Shown here: positions 41,816 to 54,500 of the stretch, piece by piece
Layout of the letters: each line of letters starts with the position of its first letter
Position numbering within the stretch: position 1 is the first letter of the stretch
From: Tetracentron sinense
Lineage: Eukaryota; Streptophyta; Magnoliopsida; Trochodendrales; Trochodendraceae
NCBI GenBank assembly: GCA_015143295.1
Contig: JABCRI010001358.1
Span: 62,001 to 126,000, forward strand
DNA: 64,000 nt
Direction of reading: 5' to 3'
Program-made: the position numbers and the translations under genes
Notes under the pieces: model-generated
Databases searched by the model: none
Told to the model about the DNA's origin: nothing
What the model saw: only the letters and a program-made list of their open reading frames with translations

Positions 41816-44800
41816 CTAGAGCTTAAGCGTAGTATCGTTAACTTTGTCCATGTTGATGGGCTTTGGGAGGTCTTCATCATCCATACGTCCGAGTCGAAGG
41901 GCACCGCCGGAGAATTTGTCTCGGACTATGTATGGGCCTTCATAGTTGGGTGTAAACTTGCCCCCCGGGTCAGGACGGTTTGGCAATATTTTCTGGAGAA
42001 CCAGGTCACCAACTTCAATATTACGGGGTTTGAATTTCTTATTGAATGCCCTAGCCATACGCCTCTGATAGGCCTGAGAGTGATCCATGACTTTCAGTCG
42101 CTGTTCTTCAATCAGATTCAGCTGTTCATACCAGGTCTGTGCCCATTCTGCTTCTGATATTTCTGCTTCCATTAACACACAGAGTGATGGAATCTCTACC
42201 TCGATGGGAAGGACTCCTTTCATACCATAGGCCAAAGAAAATGGTGTTGCCCCTGTTGAGGTTCTGATGGACGTTCTGTAGGTCATGAGCACGTGTGGGA
42301 GCATCTCATGCCAGGCAAAATAGTTGGTTGTCATCTTCTCGATGATCTTTTTCAGATTCTTGTTGGCTGCTTCCACTACTCCATTAGTCTGTGGCATATA
42401 TGGTATAGATTTATGATGTTGAATCTTGAATTTTTGGCAGAGGTCGATCATCCCCTTATTGCAGAAGTTCAGAGCATTATCCGTTACAATCTCGAATGGG
42501 ACACCATAACGGTAGATAATATCTCTTTCTAGGAAACGCTAAACCACAGAGGCTGTGACGTTGGCATGAGAGGCTGCCTCGACCCATTTTGTGAAATAAT
42601 CGATTGCAACCAGGATGAAACGATGTCCGTTAGATACTTTCGGAGTTATGGGTCCGATGACATCGATGCCCCAAGTAGAGAAAGGCCAAGGAGCAGTCAG
42701 ATTGTGCAGCCTTGTTGGTGGTGCATTGATCTTGTCAGCATAGATCTAGCACTGGTGGCATTTATGTACATGCTTGCAACAATCCGCTTCCATAGTAGAC
42801 CAGTAGTAGCCCAGCCTGAGAATTTTTCTGGATAGCATCAACCTGTTCATGTGTGGGCCACAAGTTCCTCTGTGAACTTCTTTGACTACCTATGTTGCTT
42901 CACTAGTGTCAAGGTATCTGAGCCATATCAAGTTCGGCGATTTCTTGTATAAAATGCCCCCTGATAGGACAAATTGGATGGCCAGTCTTCGGATCGCCCG
43001 ACGGTCTGTTTTGGTAACATTGAGAGGGAATGTCCCGTCCTCAAGGTAACGCTTGATGTTCGCATACCAAGGCTTGTTGTCATTTACTGTGTCCAGCTTG
43101 AGGCAGTAGACAAGCTGATCCTGTTGTTGAATTTCAATTGGCCAGAGCATGATGCCCATGGGGATTTGCACCATAGAGGCGAGAGTAGCCAATGCGTCGG
43201 CAAATTTGTTATGGTTCCTGGATCGGTGACTGAAACTAATTCTTCTGAATCGAGTGATTAGCACATTGAGATAGGCTAGGTATGGGACCAATCTGGTTTC
43301 TCGGATGGCCCAAGATTCATTCGCCTGACAGATTACCAAAGATGAGTCCCCGTAGACGTCTATCTCCTCAATTCCGATATCTAGGGCTTCTTTTAGTCCG
43401 GCTATGCATGCCTCGTATTCTGCTTCATTGTTGGAGCATCTGAATTTCAGCTTTACAGAGATAGGGAGATGTGCCCCCTTGGGTGAGATTAGGATTGCTC
43501 TTGCCCCATGTCCATGACTGTTGGCAGCTCTGTCAAAGTATTACTCCCAGTCGGAGTATTCTTGCCCTTCTACTTCTACGTTCAGGATGGCTTCGTCTGG
43601 AAACTGATCATGTACAGACACATAATTCGGTGTTGGACTGTGGGCCAAGTGATCTGCAATCGCCTGCCCCTTGATGGACTTTTGAGTCATGTAAGTAATG
43701 TCGAATTCAGACAACATCATAAGCCATCGGGCGGTCCTTCTGGTAGTGGCTAGCTTTTCCAGTAGATATTTGAGTGGGTCCATCCAGGAGATCAGGATTA
43801 CTGGGTAGGAAAGCAGATAGTGCCGAAGACGCTGAGTAACCCAGAGCAATGCCAGACATGTTTTTTCCAGCGGGCTGTACCTCTCTTCGTACTCTAACAA
43901 ACGCTTACTGATGTAGTAAATGGCTTGTTCTGTTCTGCCTGTCTCGTCATGCTGTGCTAAGACACACCTCAAGGAGGTTTCTTGCACAGAGATATAGAGT
44001 AGTAGGGGTCGTCCTGGCGTAGGAGACACAAGTACTGAAGGGTTGAGAAGATACTGCTTTATCCTGTCAAAGGCTTCTTAGCACTCAGCTGTCCAGACTG
44101 TTGGTGTACTCTTCCGGAGAAGCTTGAAAATTGGTTAATAGATAGGAATGAGCTGAGAGATGAACCGGCTAATGTATTGAATTCGGCCCAGGAAACCCCG
44201 GATCTCTTTTTCAGTTTGGGGTGCTGGCATTTCGATGATGGCTCTGGCTTTAGCTGGATCGACCTCAATGCCTCTTTTGCTGACTATGAAGCCGATGAGC
44301 TTTCCTGATGAGGCTCCAAAGACACATTTGGTCGGGTTCAGTCTTAGGCCGAATTCTTTGAGTCTGTCACAGAGTCTTTTCAGATCTTCAGGATGTTGCC
44401 TGGCAGTAGGTGATTTGACGATCATGTCATCCACATAAATTTCAGCTGTCTTGTGGATCATGTCATGGAAAAGTGCCGTCATGGCCCTCTGGTAGGTTGC
44501 CCCTGCGTTCTTGAGTCCGAATGGCATGACCTTGTAACAGAACGTGCCCCAAGGTGTGATGAAGGAAGTTTTCTCCATATCTTCTTCTGTCATTCTGATT
44601 TGATTATACCCAGAGAAACCATCCATGAATGAGAGCATCTCGTGTCCAGCAGTATTGTCGACTAGGATGTCGATGAGTGGGAGAGGGAAGTTGTCTTTAG
44701 GGCTAGCCTTATTCAGATTCCGATAGTCGATGCACATCCGGACTTTTCCATCCTTCTTGGGTACTGGCACGATGTTAGCTAACCATTCAGAATAGTTTGC

Positions 44801-45265
44801 TACTGCCAAGAAGCCTGCATTGATCTGCTTCTCTACCTCTTCTTTGACTTTCTGTGACCATTCGGGCCTCATTCGTCTCAGTTTCTGCTTAACCGGCCTG
44901 ACATCCGGGTTCAGGGGTAGTCTGTGCACCACTAATGCTGGGTCTAGGCTAGGCATGTCTGCATATGACCAGGCGAAGACATCATTGTAGCTTTTCAGGA
45001 AGCTGATCATGTCCGCTCTTTGCTGTGGGCTCATGGTTGTGCCAATCTGAACCAGCTGAGGGTTATCTTTGGAACCTAGGTTCACTGTCTCGGTATCCTC
45101 GATGTTCGACTGTAATAGCCCTTCACTGCGTTCTAGAAGGTCCAAAATCTCCTGAGACGGTTCCTCATCCTGTTCTGAGTCATGCTCTGAGTCATACTCA
45201 ACTTCTGAAAGGTCAAGGAGGGTTTCAGGGGTAGCCTTGTCGGAGACGATTTCCTGGCAAATCAT
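41816..45265 (-). pseudogene. Element 2 Pol: RT, RNase H, archaeal-type RNase H, integrase, six nonsense codons
   Basis: One reading frame covers the whole span, so there is no visible frameshift. Stops lie at 44135-44137, 44078-44080, 43541-43543, 42890-42892, 42746-42748 and 42539-42541. RT is open, with MCIDYRNLNKASPKDNFPLP, VMPFGLKNAGATYQRAM and YVDD in EIYVDDMIVKSP. The first RNase H (LLLYISVQETSLRCVLAQ) lacks its usual Asp. The second has SNNEAEYEACIAGL and FADALATLASMVQ, with a stop and a Gly to Arg change at its first motif. Integrase keeps the HKCHQC knuckle, WGIDVIGPITPK, IVTDNALNFC, GVVEAANKNLKK and a C-terminal GPYIVRDKF. At least two of the stops (in C*EAF and C*IYADK) look like C to T changes in Gln codons. 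It cannot encode a full polyprotein. Confidence 0.85.
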
Positions 45266-45546
45266 TAAGCTTAGTTTAGCATGCTTATGTTTTTATGTTT
45301 TATTGGCTTCAGGACACTAGGCCTTCCAAGGGAAGAGTCTATGTGATTTCGTCATTAGCCGAATGCAAATGTTTTTGAAAAACATGTTTTTGAGTCAAAA
45401 TTCCAGATTTTCATTGATAAAGAAGTGGACTGTTTACAAAATTGACTCGATAAAACAAAAGAGGCCTATAGTTGGCCGATATTTTGGATTTTTGCAACGG
45501 GAGCAAAAAAGAGATAGATTAAGAAGAAGAGGAGAATGATACTGCA
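45266..45546 (-). other. AT-rich gap between protease and RT, intron-like
   Basis: About 280 bp with no open frame separates the protease ORF from RT. It ends in TTTGCCAG just inside the RT ORF, a plausible acceptor. Ogre elements are known to splice out an intron at this place, but no single clear donor was identified here. Confidence 0.4.
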
Positions 45547-47340
45547 TCACTGCTTGTTCTGACCAACCTTCCCTGCACTGCCCTTTCCCTGGCCCTGAGC
45601 GTCTTCGATGGTGAGAGCCTCGATCCACCAATGGATTAGTGGCTGGCGACTAGATGACACTTCTGCGCTGTTGGAGATGGTGCATACCTGCTCTCCCACT
45701 AAATATGCTGCTTCTGATTCTGCTTCTGCATCTTCAACAGTCAGCTCTTCAAACATCTGGGCGACGATGAATATTTCCAATTCGGGAATCCCTGAAGACT
45801 CGGTGCCGGGTTTAGGGTTAGGGATATTGATGGCTGGTGCAAGAGGGGTTTCTGGGTTTGTTTCGAAGATTCCGACGAGGAAGGTTATAGAAATGTGGGG
45901 TCGGGGTTCAGGTTTTGCCGACTGTCTACTCTTCTTTGTCAACTTGTTGAGATAGTCCTCGTACTTGGGCTTGTATCCCAATCCAAACGGAGGTGTGTAG
46001 CGTGAAGGCACATATCTCTTCTTCATGCCCTGGTTCCTGACACCCAGGCCTAGACCAAGCTGGTAGTTCATCTTTGCCATCATTCTGATAAAGGAAGGTA
46101 CTGCTTGCTTGTTTAGCTGTTCCACTTGGGTGATGGAGCTGACCTGCTCAAACTGATAGGTCATGAAAGTTGTACCTTGGCCTAGCTCCTGGATATTTCC
46201 GAAGGAACTTGCCAACTCCTCAGATGGAATGACAACTACGTGGTCGTCCTGTATGAACTTGATTCTTTGGTGCAGAGAGGAGGGAATAGCACCGGCCGAA
46301 TGAATCCACGGCCTCCCTAGGAGCAAGGTGAATAAGGCAGGTACATTCACAACTTGGAAATTTATCAAGAACTGAGCTGGTCCAACCACGATGGTCAGGT
46401 CAATATCTCCTAGGTTTTGCCTAGTAGTATTATCAAAAGCCCTTATCGTCATGGGTCTTTTCTTAATTTGATTGGTGTTCATGCTCAGGCTTTGCAAAGT
46501 AGAGAGTGTACAAACATTTAGGCCGGAGCCATTGTCAATGAGTATCAAGGATAGTGTCCTATCCATACACTGCACTGTAATATATAAGGCCCGAGTATGA
46601 TCTCTATCTTCATCTGGTATTTCCTCTTCTGTATAGGAGATGATTCGTGATTCGAGCACTTGCCCTACCATCTGCCCTAGTTTCTCTGGTGAGATGTCTG
46701 GTGTTACATGGGCATTGTTAAATACCCGGAGAAGTTGTTTTCTGTGATGCTTTGAAGTCAAGAGAAGGCTCAAGATAGAGATTTGTGCCTGAGTTTTGCC
46801 CAACGGCTGGGTAATATTGAATTCTTCCGCTTTTTCTAATATTTTTAGTAGGAGAGCTGAATCTGCTGTTTCCTTTTCTGGGTCTGCCACCCCTGCTTTT
46901 TCTTTACCATTTTCTTTCACCGGCTCAACCGCCGGAGGTTGATACACCCGACCGGATCGGGTGAGGTTGGCTATATACTCACTTTCCAGGATGAGAGATT
47001 GAGGGACAGGTACATGATTGAGGTTGAAAGGCTGGGAAGGGATGTAAGGGATCTTGACTGGTCCAGAGGATGTTGAGGCCTTGGCTGAAGTGGTGGGCCA
47101 ACTGGCAGGACAGGGAATTCTGTAAACAATTGACTCTTTATCTGATTCCAGAGTGAGAAGTTGTATTGGGGTCTGGATGGTCTGAACATTTGACTGTGGT
47201 AGAGGGATTATAACTGGGGGTCGGTATGAGGGCCTGATGATACCATCATCGACTGTGGGTGTGCTGGGTCTAGGTTGCCCTTCTCCGGGCTCTTCCCACT
47301 CAATAAAGTTAAATTGGTTGTTATGTGGGGGCAGTGGCAC
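45547..47340 (-). CDS. pro: Element 2 aspartic-protease ORF (597 codons, open)
   Basis: This is the only long unbroken ORF of element 2. The first 200 residues are Pro/Ser-rich linker, with a conserved LTRSGRVYQPP motif typical of this retrotransposon lineage near residue 130. The protease domain follows at about residues 250-370: ALYITVQCMDRTLSLI, the active-site motif LIDNGSGLNVCTLST (DNGS in place of DTGS, common in Ogre-like elements), then FLINFQVVNVPALFTLLLGR and PWIHSAGAIPSSLHQ. A G-patch-like segment, YQLGLGLGVRNQGMKK, comes after it. It is not in frame with the last part of gag. The Met may not be the true start, because such proteins are normally part of Gag-Pro. Confidence 0.8.
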   Translation of the reverse strand: MPLPPHNNQFNFIEWEEPGEGQPRPSTPTVDDGIIRPSYRPPVIIPLPQSNVQTIQTPIQLLTLESDKESIVYRIPCPASWPTTSAKASTSSGPVKIPYIPSQPFNLNHVPVPQSLILESEYIANLTRSGRVYQPPAVEPVKENGKEKAGVADPEKETADSALLLKILEKAEEFNITQPLGKTQAQISILSLLLTSKHHRKQLLRVFNNAHVTPDISPEKLGQMVGQVLESRIISYTEEEIPDEDRDHTRALYITVQCMDRTLSLILIDNGSGLNVCTLSTLQSLSMNTNQIKKRPMTIRAFDNTTRQNLGDIDLTIVVGPAQFLINFQVVNVPALFTLLLGRPWIHSAGAIPSSLHQRIKFIQDDHVVVIPSEELASSFGNIQELGQGTTFMTYQFEQVSSITQVEQLNKQAVPSFIRMMAKMNYQLGLGLGVRNQGMKKRYVPSRYTPPFGLGYKPKYEDYLNKLTKKSRQSAKPEPRPHISITFLVGIFETNPETPLAPAINIPNPKPGTESSGIPELEIFIVAQMFEELTVEDAEAESEAAYLVGEQVCTISNSAEVSSSRQPLIHWWIEALTIEDAQGQGKGSAGKVGQNKQ

Positions 47341-47344
47341 CTGG

Positions 47345-48822
47345 TCAATACTTTAGACCAATGCAGTAATCGGTTGCATGGCCCGTGCCTCTATGAAAGG
47401 CACAGTGTTGGTTGACATCGTAATTTTATTCCTCTTGTCTTATGGTAAAAGAGGGATAGGGCCTCTTAATTCGAGAAGGCCCTGCTTGGTTAGGAAGTCC
47501 AAAAGTTGACTAAGTGTGTAAGGGAGAGGGGTAAAGGTCCTAGGGGAGACGGGCTTGCCCCTGGTTCTGTTTAGCTGGTCGGGTGTTTCTAGGTGCTGGT
47601 TGTTGCTGAGTAGCCGGAGCCGGTAATCTGATCGGTGCTGCAGGAGCTACCAAGTTAACATTTTTTTTTCTCTTCTGGTCTCTGTGATCGCTATTTTCGC
47701 TGGTTGAAGCTCTTGCTGCTTTGGGAGGGGCAAGCCCTAGGCTGGAATGAATGGCTCCACTCTGTATTGCTGCCTCAATACGAGCACCTGTTTTGACTAT
47801 TATGCCAAAGTCCACAACTGGCAAAGTGACCATCAGTGTAGAGTAGGGCTGCTTCAACGTGCCCAAAAATATGTTCACCAGCTCTTCCTTGGGGATAGGG
47901 GTGATGACTTTTGCTGCCATTTCTCTCCACCGGGTGGCATATTCCAGGAACTACTCATTATTCCGCTGGTATATCTGTTCCAATTGGCTTCGCTAAGGCC
48001 GAAACTCCTGATTAAAAGAGTACTGTTCTACAAAGGCCTCCATGGCGTCCTGCCATGTTTGATTCTCTGTTTATCGATCGACATCCACCAGGCAAGGGCT
48101 GCCCCCTTTAGACTTTTCTGGAAATACTGTATGAGTAAAGGCTGATTCTTGTTATACGGGAGCATGTCCCCCAGGTACATCTGTAAATGTTGTTCAGGAC
48201 AGCCCGAGCCGTCATATTTATCGAAGTCAGGTACCTTGAAGCCGAGTGGGATAGCATCCCCAGAGGAGAAAGTCAGGTCCTCCAATGATAGAGTGGGGTT
48301 GGAAGATGCCCCTCTAATTCTTCTCATTTCCTCTTTCATCTGTTTTATCTCCTCCTGCTGGTCCCTGAGGGATGGTGTAGGGTCGGCAGATGATGGCCTG
48401 TCCTGATTGACATGTGATGCCTTAAGCTGCTCATCATACTGGTTATACTCCTCTCCTCCTCCGTATGTTGCGGGTATAGGGTTGGGAATAATGATAGGGG
48501 TAGGCTGTTCTTGGGGAGGCTGATCTAGGATTTCACTGGTAGGGATTCGGTTAGAAGGTTCTTAGGTTCTGGCACCAATCAGAATCTTTAGGGATTCCAG
48601 AACACTATCCAGCTTAGCCTGCATGACTGCAATATCTCGATCATAAGCCTGCAACAATTCATCTGTCCGCTGTTGATGGTCTGATGGTTCTGCCATTGCT
48701 TCTGAGCTACTTTCTATCAGGCCGGTGTATGGTACAATCTCCGTGACTGGTATTTCTGTGAGGACTGCTTCTGCGACTTCTGTGAGAATCGCAGTCAGAG
48801 AATGAGTCATGGGTCGGCTCAT
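47345..48822 (-). pseudogene. Element 2 Gag, frameshifted and interrupted
   Basis: The start at 48822 (MSRPMTHSLTAILTEV) is followed by an acidic helical N-terminus, then a stop at 48562-48564. The same frame resumes with the gag domain (48339-48028): GFKVPDFDKYDGSGCPEQHL and SLKGAALAWWMSIDKQ. A frameshift follows, and the rest (47920-47540) reads GTLKQPYSTLMVTLPVVDF and GARIEAAIQSGAI, standard for this lineage. Two further stops lie between the pieces. A knuckle-like CAFHRGTGHATDYC is in another frame near 47360-47430. The matching order of motifs leaves little doubt about identity. Confidence 0.8.
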
Positions 48823-49039
48823 GCAAATTGAAAAGATGCAATGGCTAAACATAAATATACATGATGGGAGAGAAATGATGCTAGAAAAAGGATTTTTCAT
48901 TGATGTAGTGATTGAGTGAGTGTGATACAGGACTGACTCAATAAAAGTGAAAAAGGACTCAACCCTAGGCAGGCCCATCGGGGATAGCAAAGTCAAGCGG
49001 TCGGGCATGCCATCACAGTCCATAACCTATTGCTGGAGG

Positions 49040-50394
49040 GATATGATTTCGACCTCCATGCGCTCGATTGTCTCTGAGGCATTGTACATGTGGGATCCGT
49101 ACTAACGGATCTTGCTGGTCATCTGTACTGACGGATCCTGCTGTTCCTGATGGAAGTGCAACTGGGCCCGAAGGACGGAGTTCTCTCTTATATCACCCCT
49201 GTGTCTCCTCTACAAAGATCGGATTGTGTACTCGAGGCGGTCAACTACTCCTGCATGGCTATGAGTTCGCGGTTCTGCTCCGCTTCCTGCTGCCTGAATG
49301 CATGCTGGGCTCATCTAAGCTATTTTTCTATCTCCTGGATCTCTAGCTACCTTTCCAAGAAGAAGTCTGTCCAGGGAACCGCCATGTCAGCTATAGGTAT
49401 AGTTCCTCGAGATGGGGCTGCAACTGGCGTAAGCAATTCCTTAGGTGCTGGCATGCCGGGTAGAAGGTCAGGATTTTCTACCCATATACGGTATGCAGAA
49501 TCAGTTGGTGGTCCAGTTGTGACCACAAAATCTGGCATTTGTCCCTTCTGGAGCTTCGCCAATCTGCTTGGAATCGGCGGGTGAGGCGTTCAGACTGCAC
49601 TGTGAAATCGACGAAGTCTTGTTCCAGGTTGTCTATAACCGGGATGCGCTGAGGGAGTCCAAACTGTCAAAGGACTCGAAGTGGTATGTAGGCGGCTGAG
49701 CCGGTGATGCCGGCTAGGACCATACATCGTCTTCCTGCTATGACAACGCGTGGTAGCTGTCTGCGAACAAGCCACACGTATTCTCATGTAATCTGATCCT
49801 CTGTCAGATCTTGAAGAAGCTCGTAGAGAACTTTGACGTTAGTAGTCACGATCTGGCCCGGACTCTGTGCAATCTTCTTGGGCAGGCTGTATGCATCATA
49901 GGGTACATCATGTACCGGGATGATGGTGGGCAGGTGTGAGGCCATCCACAGATGCAAGAGTGGTGCACTGGCATGGAAGACACCCTTTCTACGTTCTGTT
50001 GCAAGGTTGAGAGCCCTGAGAAGTTCTGCAAGAATGACCGGGATAACCGTCTTTGACTCCCGCATGTCATCGATGACCCTGTCAGTACTGAGTCAGCGTA
50101 GGCGCAGCTTTTCGGGAACACCAGTTGAGACATGATGATGAGTGTAAAGGCATTGAGACCAGAGAGCTCGGGTGCTGGGATGTCAGTGTCCCACCCGGGC
50201 CTGTACAGTTTCTTAAGGAAATGTATAGACACCCTGTCGTAAGTGCCCTTTGTGTCGTACTCCAAGGATGCAGGCTTGATTCGTAAGAACTGTGAGAGGC
50301 TTGCTTGAAAGTTTGCCTTGTAGCGTGGCATAATAGCATCACCGTCCATGTTTAGTTCGAGAATGCGCTGTATCTCCTCTAGTGTTGGACACAT
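49040..50394 (-). pseudogene. Element 2 ORF1 (DUF7745-like protein upstream of gag)
   Basis: Ogre-type elements carry an ORF of unknown function before gag. The first piece (50394-50100) starts MCPTLEEIQRILELNMDG and has a YRPGWDTDIPAPELSGL segment. A second frame (50065-49590) continues with VIPVILAELLRALNLATERR, KGVFHASAPLLHLWMASHL and AAYIPLRVLWQFGLPQR. These are the typical motifs of plant proteins now classed as DUF7745. The C-terminal part is split further by stops. The frames change near 50100-50065, so it is non-functional. The domain name is from memory of the motif pattern. Confidence 0.65.
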
Positions 50395-51500
50395 CTAGTT
50401 CTTATCGAAGAGGAATACCATATAAGTAGGGTTCCAACACTGGATGGCTGCGTTAATGAGGCGTCAATCCGGATCAACCATGGACAGGTCAAGGGTGTTA
50501 CCCAGTCTGTAGTACTAGGCCCAAGCGAAACGTTGATCCCGAGACAGAGTATCAATTAAGTCATGAAGGTTTTTGGTCACATGCCCCCTGGGAGGTCAGG
50601 TGCATAGGCCGTGAAGGCTGGCTGTTTGACGGAGCAATCCCTGACAGACCTGCCATCTACCTGGACAAATATACAGATTCTGTGTAAGTGTACTATGTAT
50701 GCAATGCAAATGATGCAATATTATTTTTGATTTTTTCATTAGGGTATGGCATGTCGTATGTGCCTTGATAGGGCAGTCGGATAGAGGTCTGGTATGCTTT
50801 ACCCGGGTTGTTGGGAACCGGGGGCCTATCAGGTCATGGCAAGGGATAGGTCTAAGTGAAGACCTATATCCCGGGGATTTGGACCCCACATACTATGTCT
50901 GGAAGAGGGGTAGGATGTGTTTTATTACAAGCACAAGTTTGGCTCATCACATGCCCCTAGGAGGTTGTTTATCCGGGTAGGATGTACCCAGGTAGTTAAC
51001 CCTGATTGGGGACGGGTATAGGATGCAAGCAGGTTAGGATTATTAGTAGTCCTCTGGATTGGTTGCTTGTAGGCTATACCCTGACCTAGGCTACATGTAT
51101 GCATGCTGGGATATGCAAGAGTGTATTCCTAAGGATGGAGGGATCACTTAACACCGTATATGCGACTCCCTGAAATGTACGATTGGTGTAAGGTACGATT
51201 TGTGTAAGCAGGAATGTTCAGAACCGTTTCCTGATGATAGTCACCTAATAGGTCAAGTTCCGCGGACCTCCAAGACTGTTAAGCCTCTGTCACTGAGGAT
51301 AGTCATCCAGCAGTCGTGAGCGTAATAAGCATGTCTAATAGGTATTGGGTTGATTACACTACAATGGTATAAATGAGATGCACAGTACACAAATCACCAA
51401 AGAGATGTAAAATGATTAGTATTAGGTTAAGTACTTAAGTATTTGATTAATTTGAGGTTTAGTTTGGCTTAAACCTAGGTTCTGAGTTGAACCTTAAGGT
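50395..51500. other. Element 2 leader between primer site and ORF1
   Basis: About 1.1 kb after the primer site with only short open frames and no recognised gene. It is presumably the untranslated leader, perhaps with a decayed ORF1 start (TTAGTTCGAGAATGCGCTG lies just inside ORF1). Confidence 0.5.
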
Positions 51501-51517
51501 TCCCAACAGAGTCGCCA
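51501..51517 (-). promoter_or_regulatory. Element 2 primer-binding site
   Basis: TGGCGACTCTGTTGGGA follows the 5' LTR end after four bases. It is a form seen in plant Tat/Ogre elements. The primer tRNA was not identified. Confidence 0.7.
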
Positions 51518-51521
51518 GAGC

Positions 51522-54500
51522 TGTGAACGCGGGTTTCGGGGAAATCCTGGTTTCGATCTCACAGGGTGAGTATAGAGTCGTCACCTATTCATTCAGAGGG
51601 ATAAGTCCCCGGGATTTGGATAAGGTCTTGGTCTGCGGTCCGAGGTCAAGGTAAGAGGTTCGGTTAAGTCCGGAGAAGGGGTTAGGCACCCCGGCACTTC
51701 CACTTTTCAATGGTTCCCTACTTGCTAGGGTTAAGCCAAATTAATCTTGATGTTAATCAAATGCCTCAAGTATTTAAGAGAATGTTAATCTAAGAAGGAG
51801 AAAACCCTAGACTAGGGTCGAACCCGGGTTGGGCTGCCTACATACTCACATAGGGGTGAGATCAGACCGAGCGTAGTTGTGGCACATGAGCCCGTGCCGA
51901 GGCTAAGGGTATGTGTGTGTGCGCACCAAGGGTGGCTTAAGGTCTATCCAGGAGGCTAGGGGTGGTTGACCGGATTGGTCAAGTGCTTGGCATTGGGCCC
52001 GATAGGCCTAAGGTAAGTCCGATAGACTAGGATTGGGCCCGGTAGGCTGAGGGTGAAGCCCGGTAGGCCAAGGATGAGCCCGGTAGGCTAGGGATTGGCC
52101 CGGTAGGCCGAGATTAGGCTCGATAGGCCAAGAGGTGAGACTTGGTAGGCCCAAGGTGTCTTAACCAAGGGTTAGGGTTGCTAACCGGGGTTAAGAAAGG
52201 TGATTAACCCTGGTCAGGGGTGCTAACCATGGTTAAAAAGTTCAATACCAGATTTTTTGATCTTTTTGAATATTTCTGATTTTTTGAGATTTTTCCAGAT
52301 TTTTTCGGCGGTCAAAGACTGTTTAACCCCGGTTAAGTGGGTGGTCACCATGGTTAAGGGTCTTAACTAGGGTTAAATGGCCAAGTGAAACCATTTTTGG
52401 GTTTCTCCTAATAGTTTAGATTTTTTTAATATTTTTTCAGATTTTTTCCGGTTAAGGATTTTCTAACCATGGTTAAGGGTCAAAAATGGGGTTGACTCTG
52501 ATTAAGGGCCTTAACCAAAACAAAAAATTTCATAGAAGGCATTTCTGGATTCCATGTAATATTTATGATTTTTTGATATTTTTTTCAGAATTTTGCTAGG
52601 TCATGGGCCACTTAACTATGGTTAAATTAACCACAGGTGGGTTTAACCATGGTTAAGGGTCCAACTGAGGCAAAAGTGGGCCTAGGGTCCATGGCAGGGC
52701 CTAGATTGGCGTCCTACCCGGCTTGGGCCCCCACAAAGTCCAACAAACGTAAAAAAAACCCAAAAAAAAGTTACACTTTTTAACCATAGTTAACGTGAAT
52801 TTAACCATGATTAACGGGGGAATCACGGGAATCCGAGACTACCAGTGAGTAGCCTGATATGTGGAAAACAATTTGAGCCATTGTGGGGCCAAGAGGAGGT
52901 CGGGTGTGGGCCCCACAGAGGCCCAAAGTTACCCCGAAAAACACCACATAAAATGACGATTTCCATCAAAACAGATTTTTTTCAAACTTTGCGGCGAGTT
53001 TGCAGCGGTTTGGCTCAACCCCTTGGGGATCCAAGACCTCCATTGCAAAGCTGGCTAAAAGGGGAACAATTTGAGCCTTTGTGGGGCCCAAGAGGTGTTC
53101 AGATGTGGGCCCCACAGAGGCGCAAAGTTGCTCCGTCGTAACTGTTTTCTGCACTGTCGTCCCCACTTTGGGGTCTATTTTACCTGGGTTAACGGCGGAT
53201 TTAGGGGCTGAAAATTTACAGGAGGGTTGCCCCATGTGTGGGGAGCCTACCCATGGCCCTGATTTCAACCAAGGCCGAGACTAACCAGGGTTAAACCCGG
53301 GTTACAGGCAGTGGACCGAATCTGTTTTTCCAGAACTTGTTTTAAAAAAAGGGACTGTGGGGGCTGTTGTGCTTGAACCAGTGAGGTCCAGGGGGCTTTC
53401 TCATGGATTGAGGGCCTCCCCAGACCTCTATAGAGTACTGCACGGTGGTGGGGAGTGGTGGATGCGTGGCCATGCCTCAAGGCCGAGACGCCTCCATGGT
53501 TTTGCGTCACTGAACTTAGAAAAAAAAAGGAAAAAAAAAACAACAACAACAACAAAAACAACATAAGCAAAAGGGGACCCCTGGAATGGGACCAGGGGTC
53601 CCTTACAATGCCAAAAGAAAACAAAAATGGGGGAGGGGGGTATACCCTCGGCTACAGTGACTGTAACAATGGGTGTTGCTGCGGTGTGCAAGACGGTGGA
53701 GCCCGAGGAAGCTGTTGAAAGCTTAGGACAGATCTTGGAGGGTTCTAGGACCGAACTATAGCAATGGAAGAGGGGTTAGGTAGGTGGGAGGTGCCTTGGC
53801 CGAATGGGGGGTTGCTACGTTTTTTTTTTTTTTTTCATTTCAAACAGTGGCTGTGGAGGGGAGTTCTGTAGGAGAAGGGAAGATGAAAAAGGGCTAAGGA
53901 TTATTGGGGTTGTACTAAGGGTAGAGGCTAAGGGTGGGACGAGGTCTCTCTATCTCTACTATTTTTTTTTGTCTGCAATTTTTTTGAATTCACCTCCCTC
54001 AAAACCGTGGCTAGCTTCAGGTTAAATAGAAGAAGAAGGAGGGGAGGGGAAGGGATAAGGATGAAGAGAAGGCTCATGTGATTAGGTGGTCAAAGGCTGG
54101 AGCAGGGGAGGACGCAGGGGAGCCAGGGGCGTGGTGGGCGGGACAATCTGTTCACTCGTCCCTTGACAAGGACGATGAACAGTGATCTGTTTTTTAAAAT
54201 TTTTTTTTTTTTTTTGATTGTTTTCGGTTTGGGCCCAAACCCCTTGCTTACATGGATCACCACCTTGTTTGGCTTTGCCAAACAAGGGTTGGTGCCCTAG
54301 AAAAAAAAAAAATTCTTCTCTCTTTTTTTTTATTTTTATTATTATTACTTTTTTTTTTTGCATTTCATGTTTTTGGGTCTACCCTCACCTATGTAAGGTA
54401 AAGCAAAAAGGGTTTTACCCTACTTGGAGTTGGCTCCCAAATTCAAAATTTGAAAAAGCAAGTGGGCCCCACTTGGGTTGGGCTTAATGGGCCCATGCTT

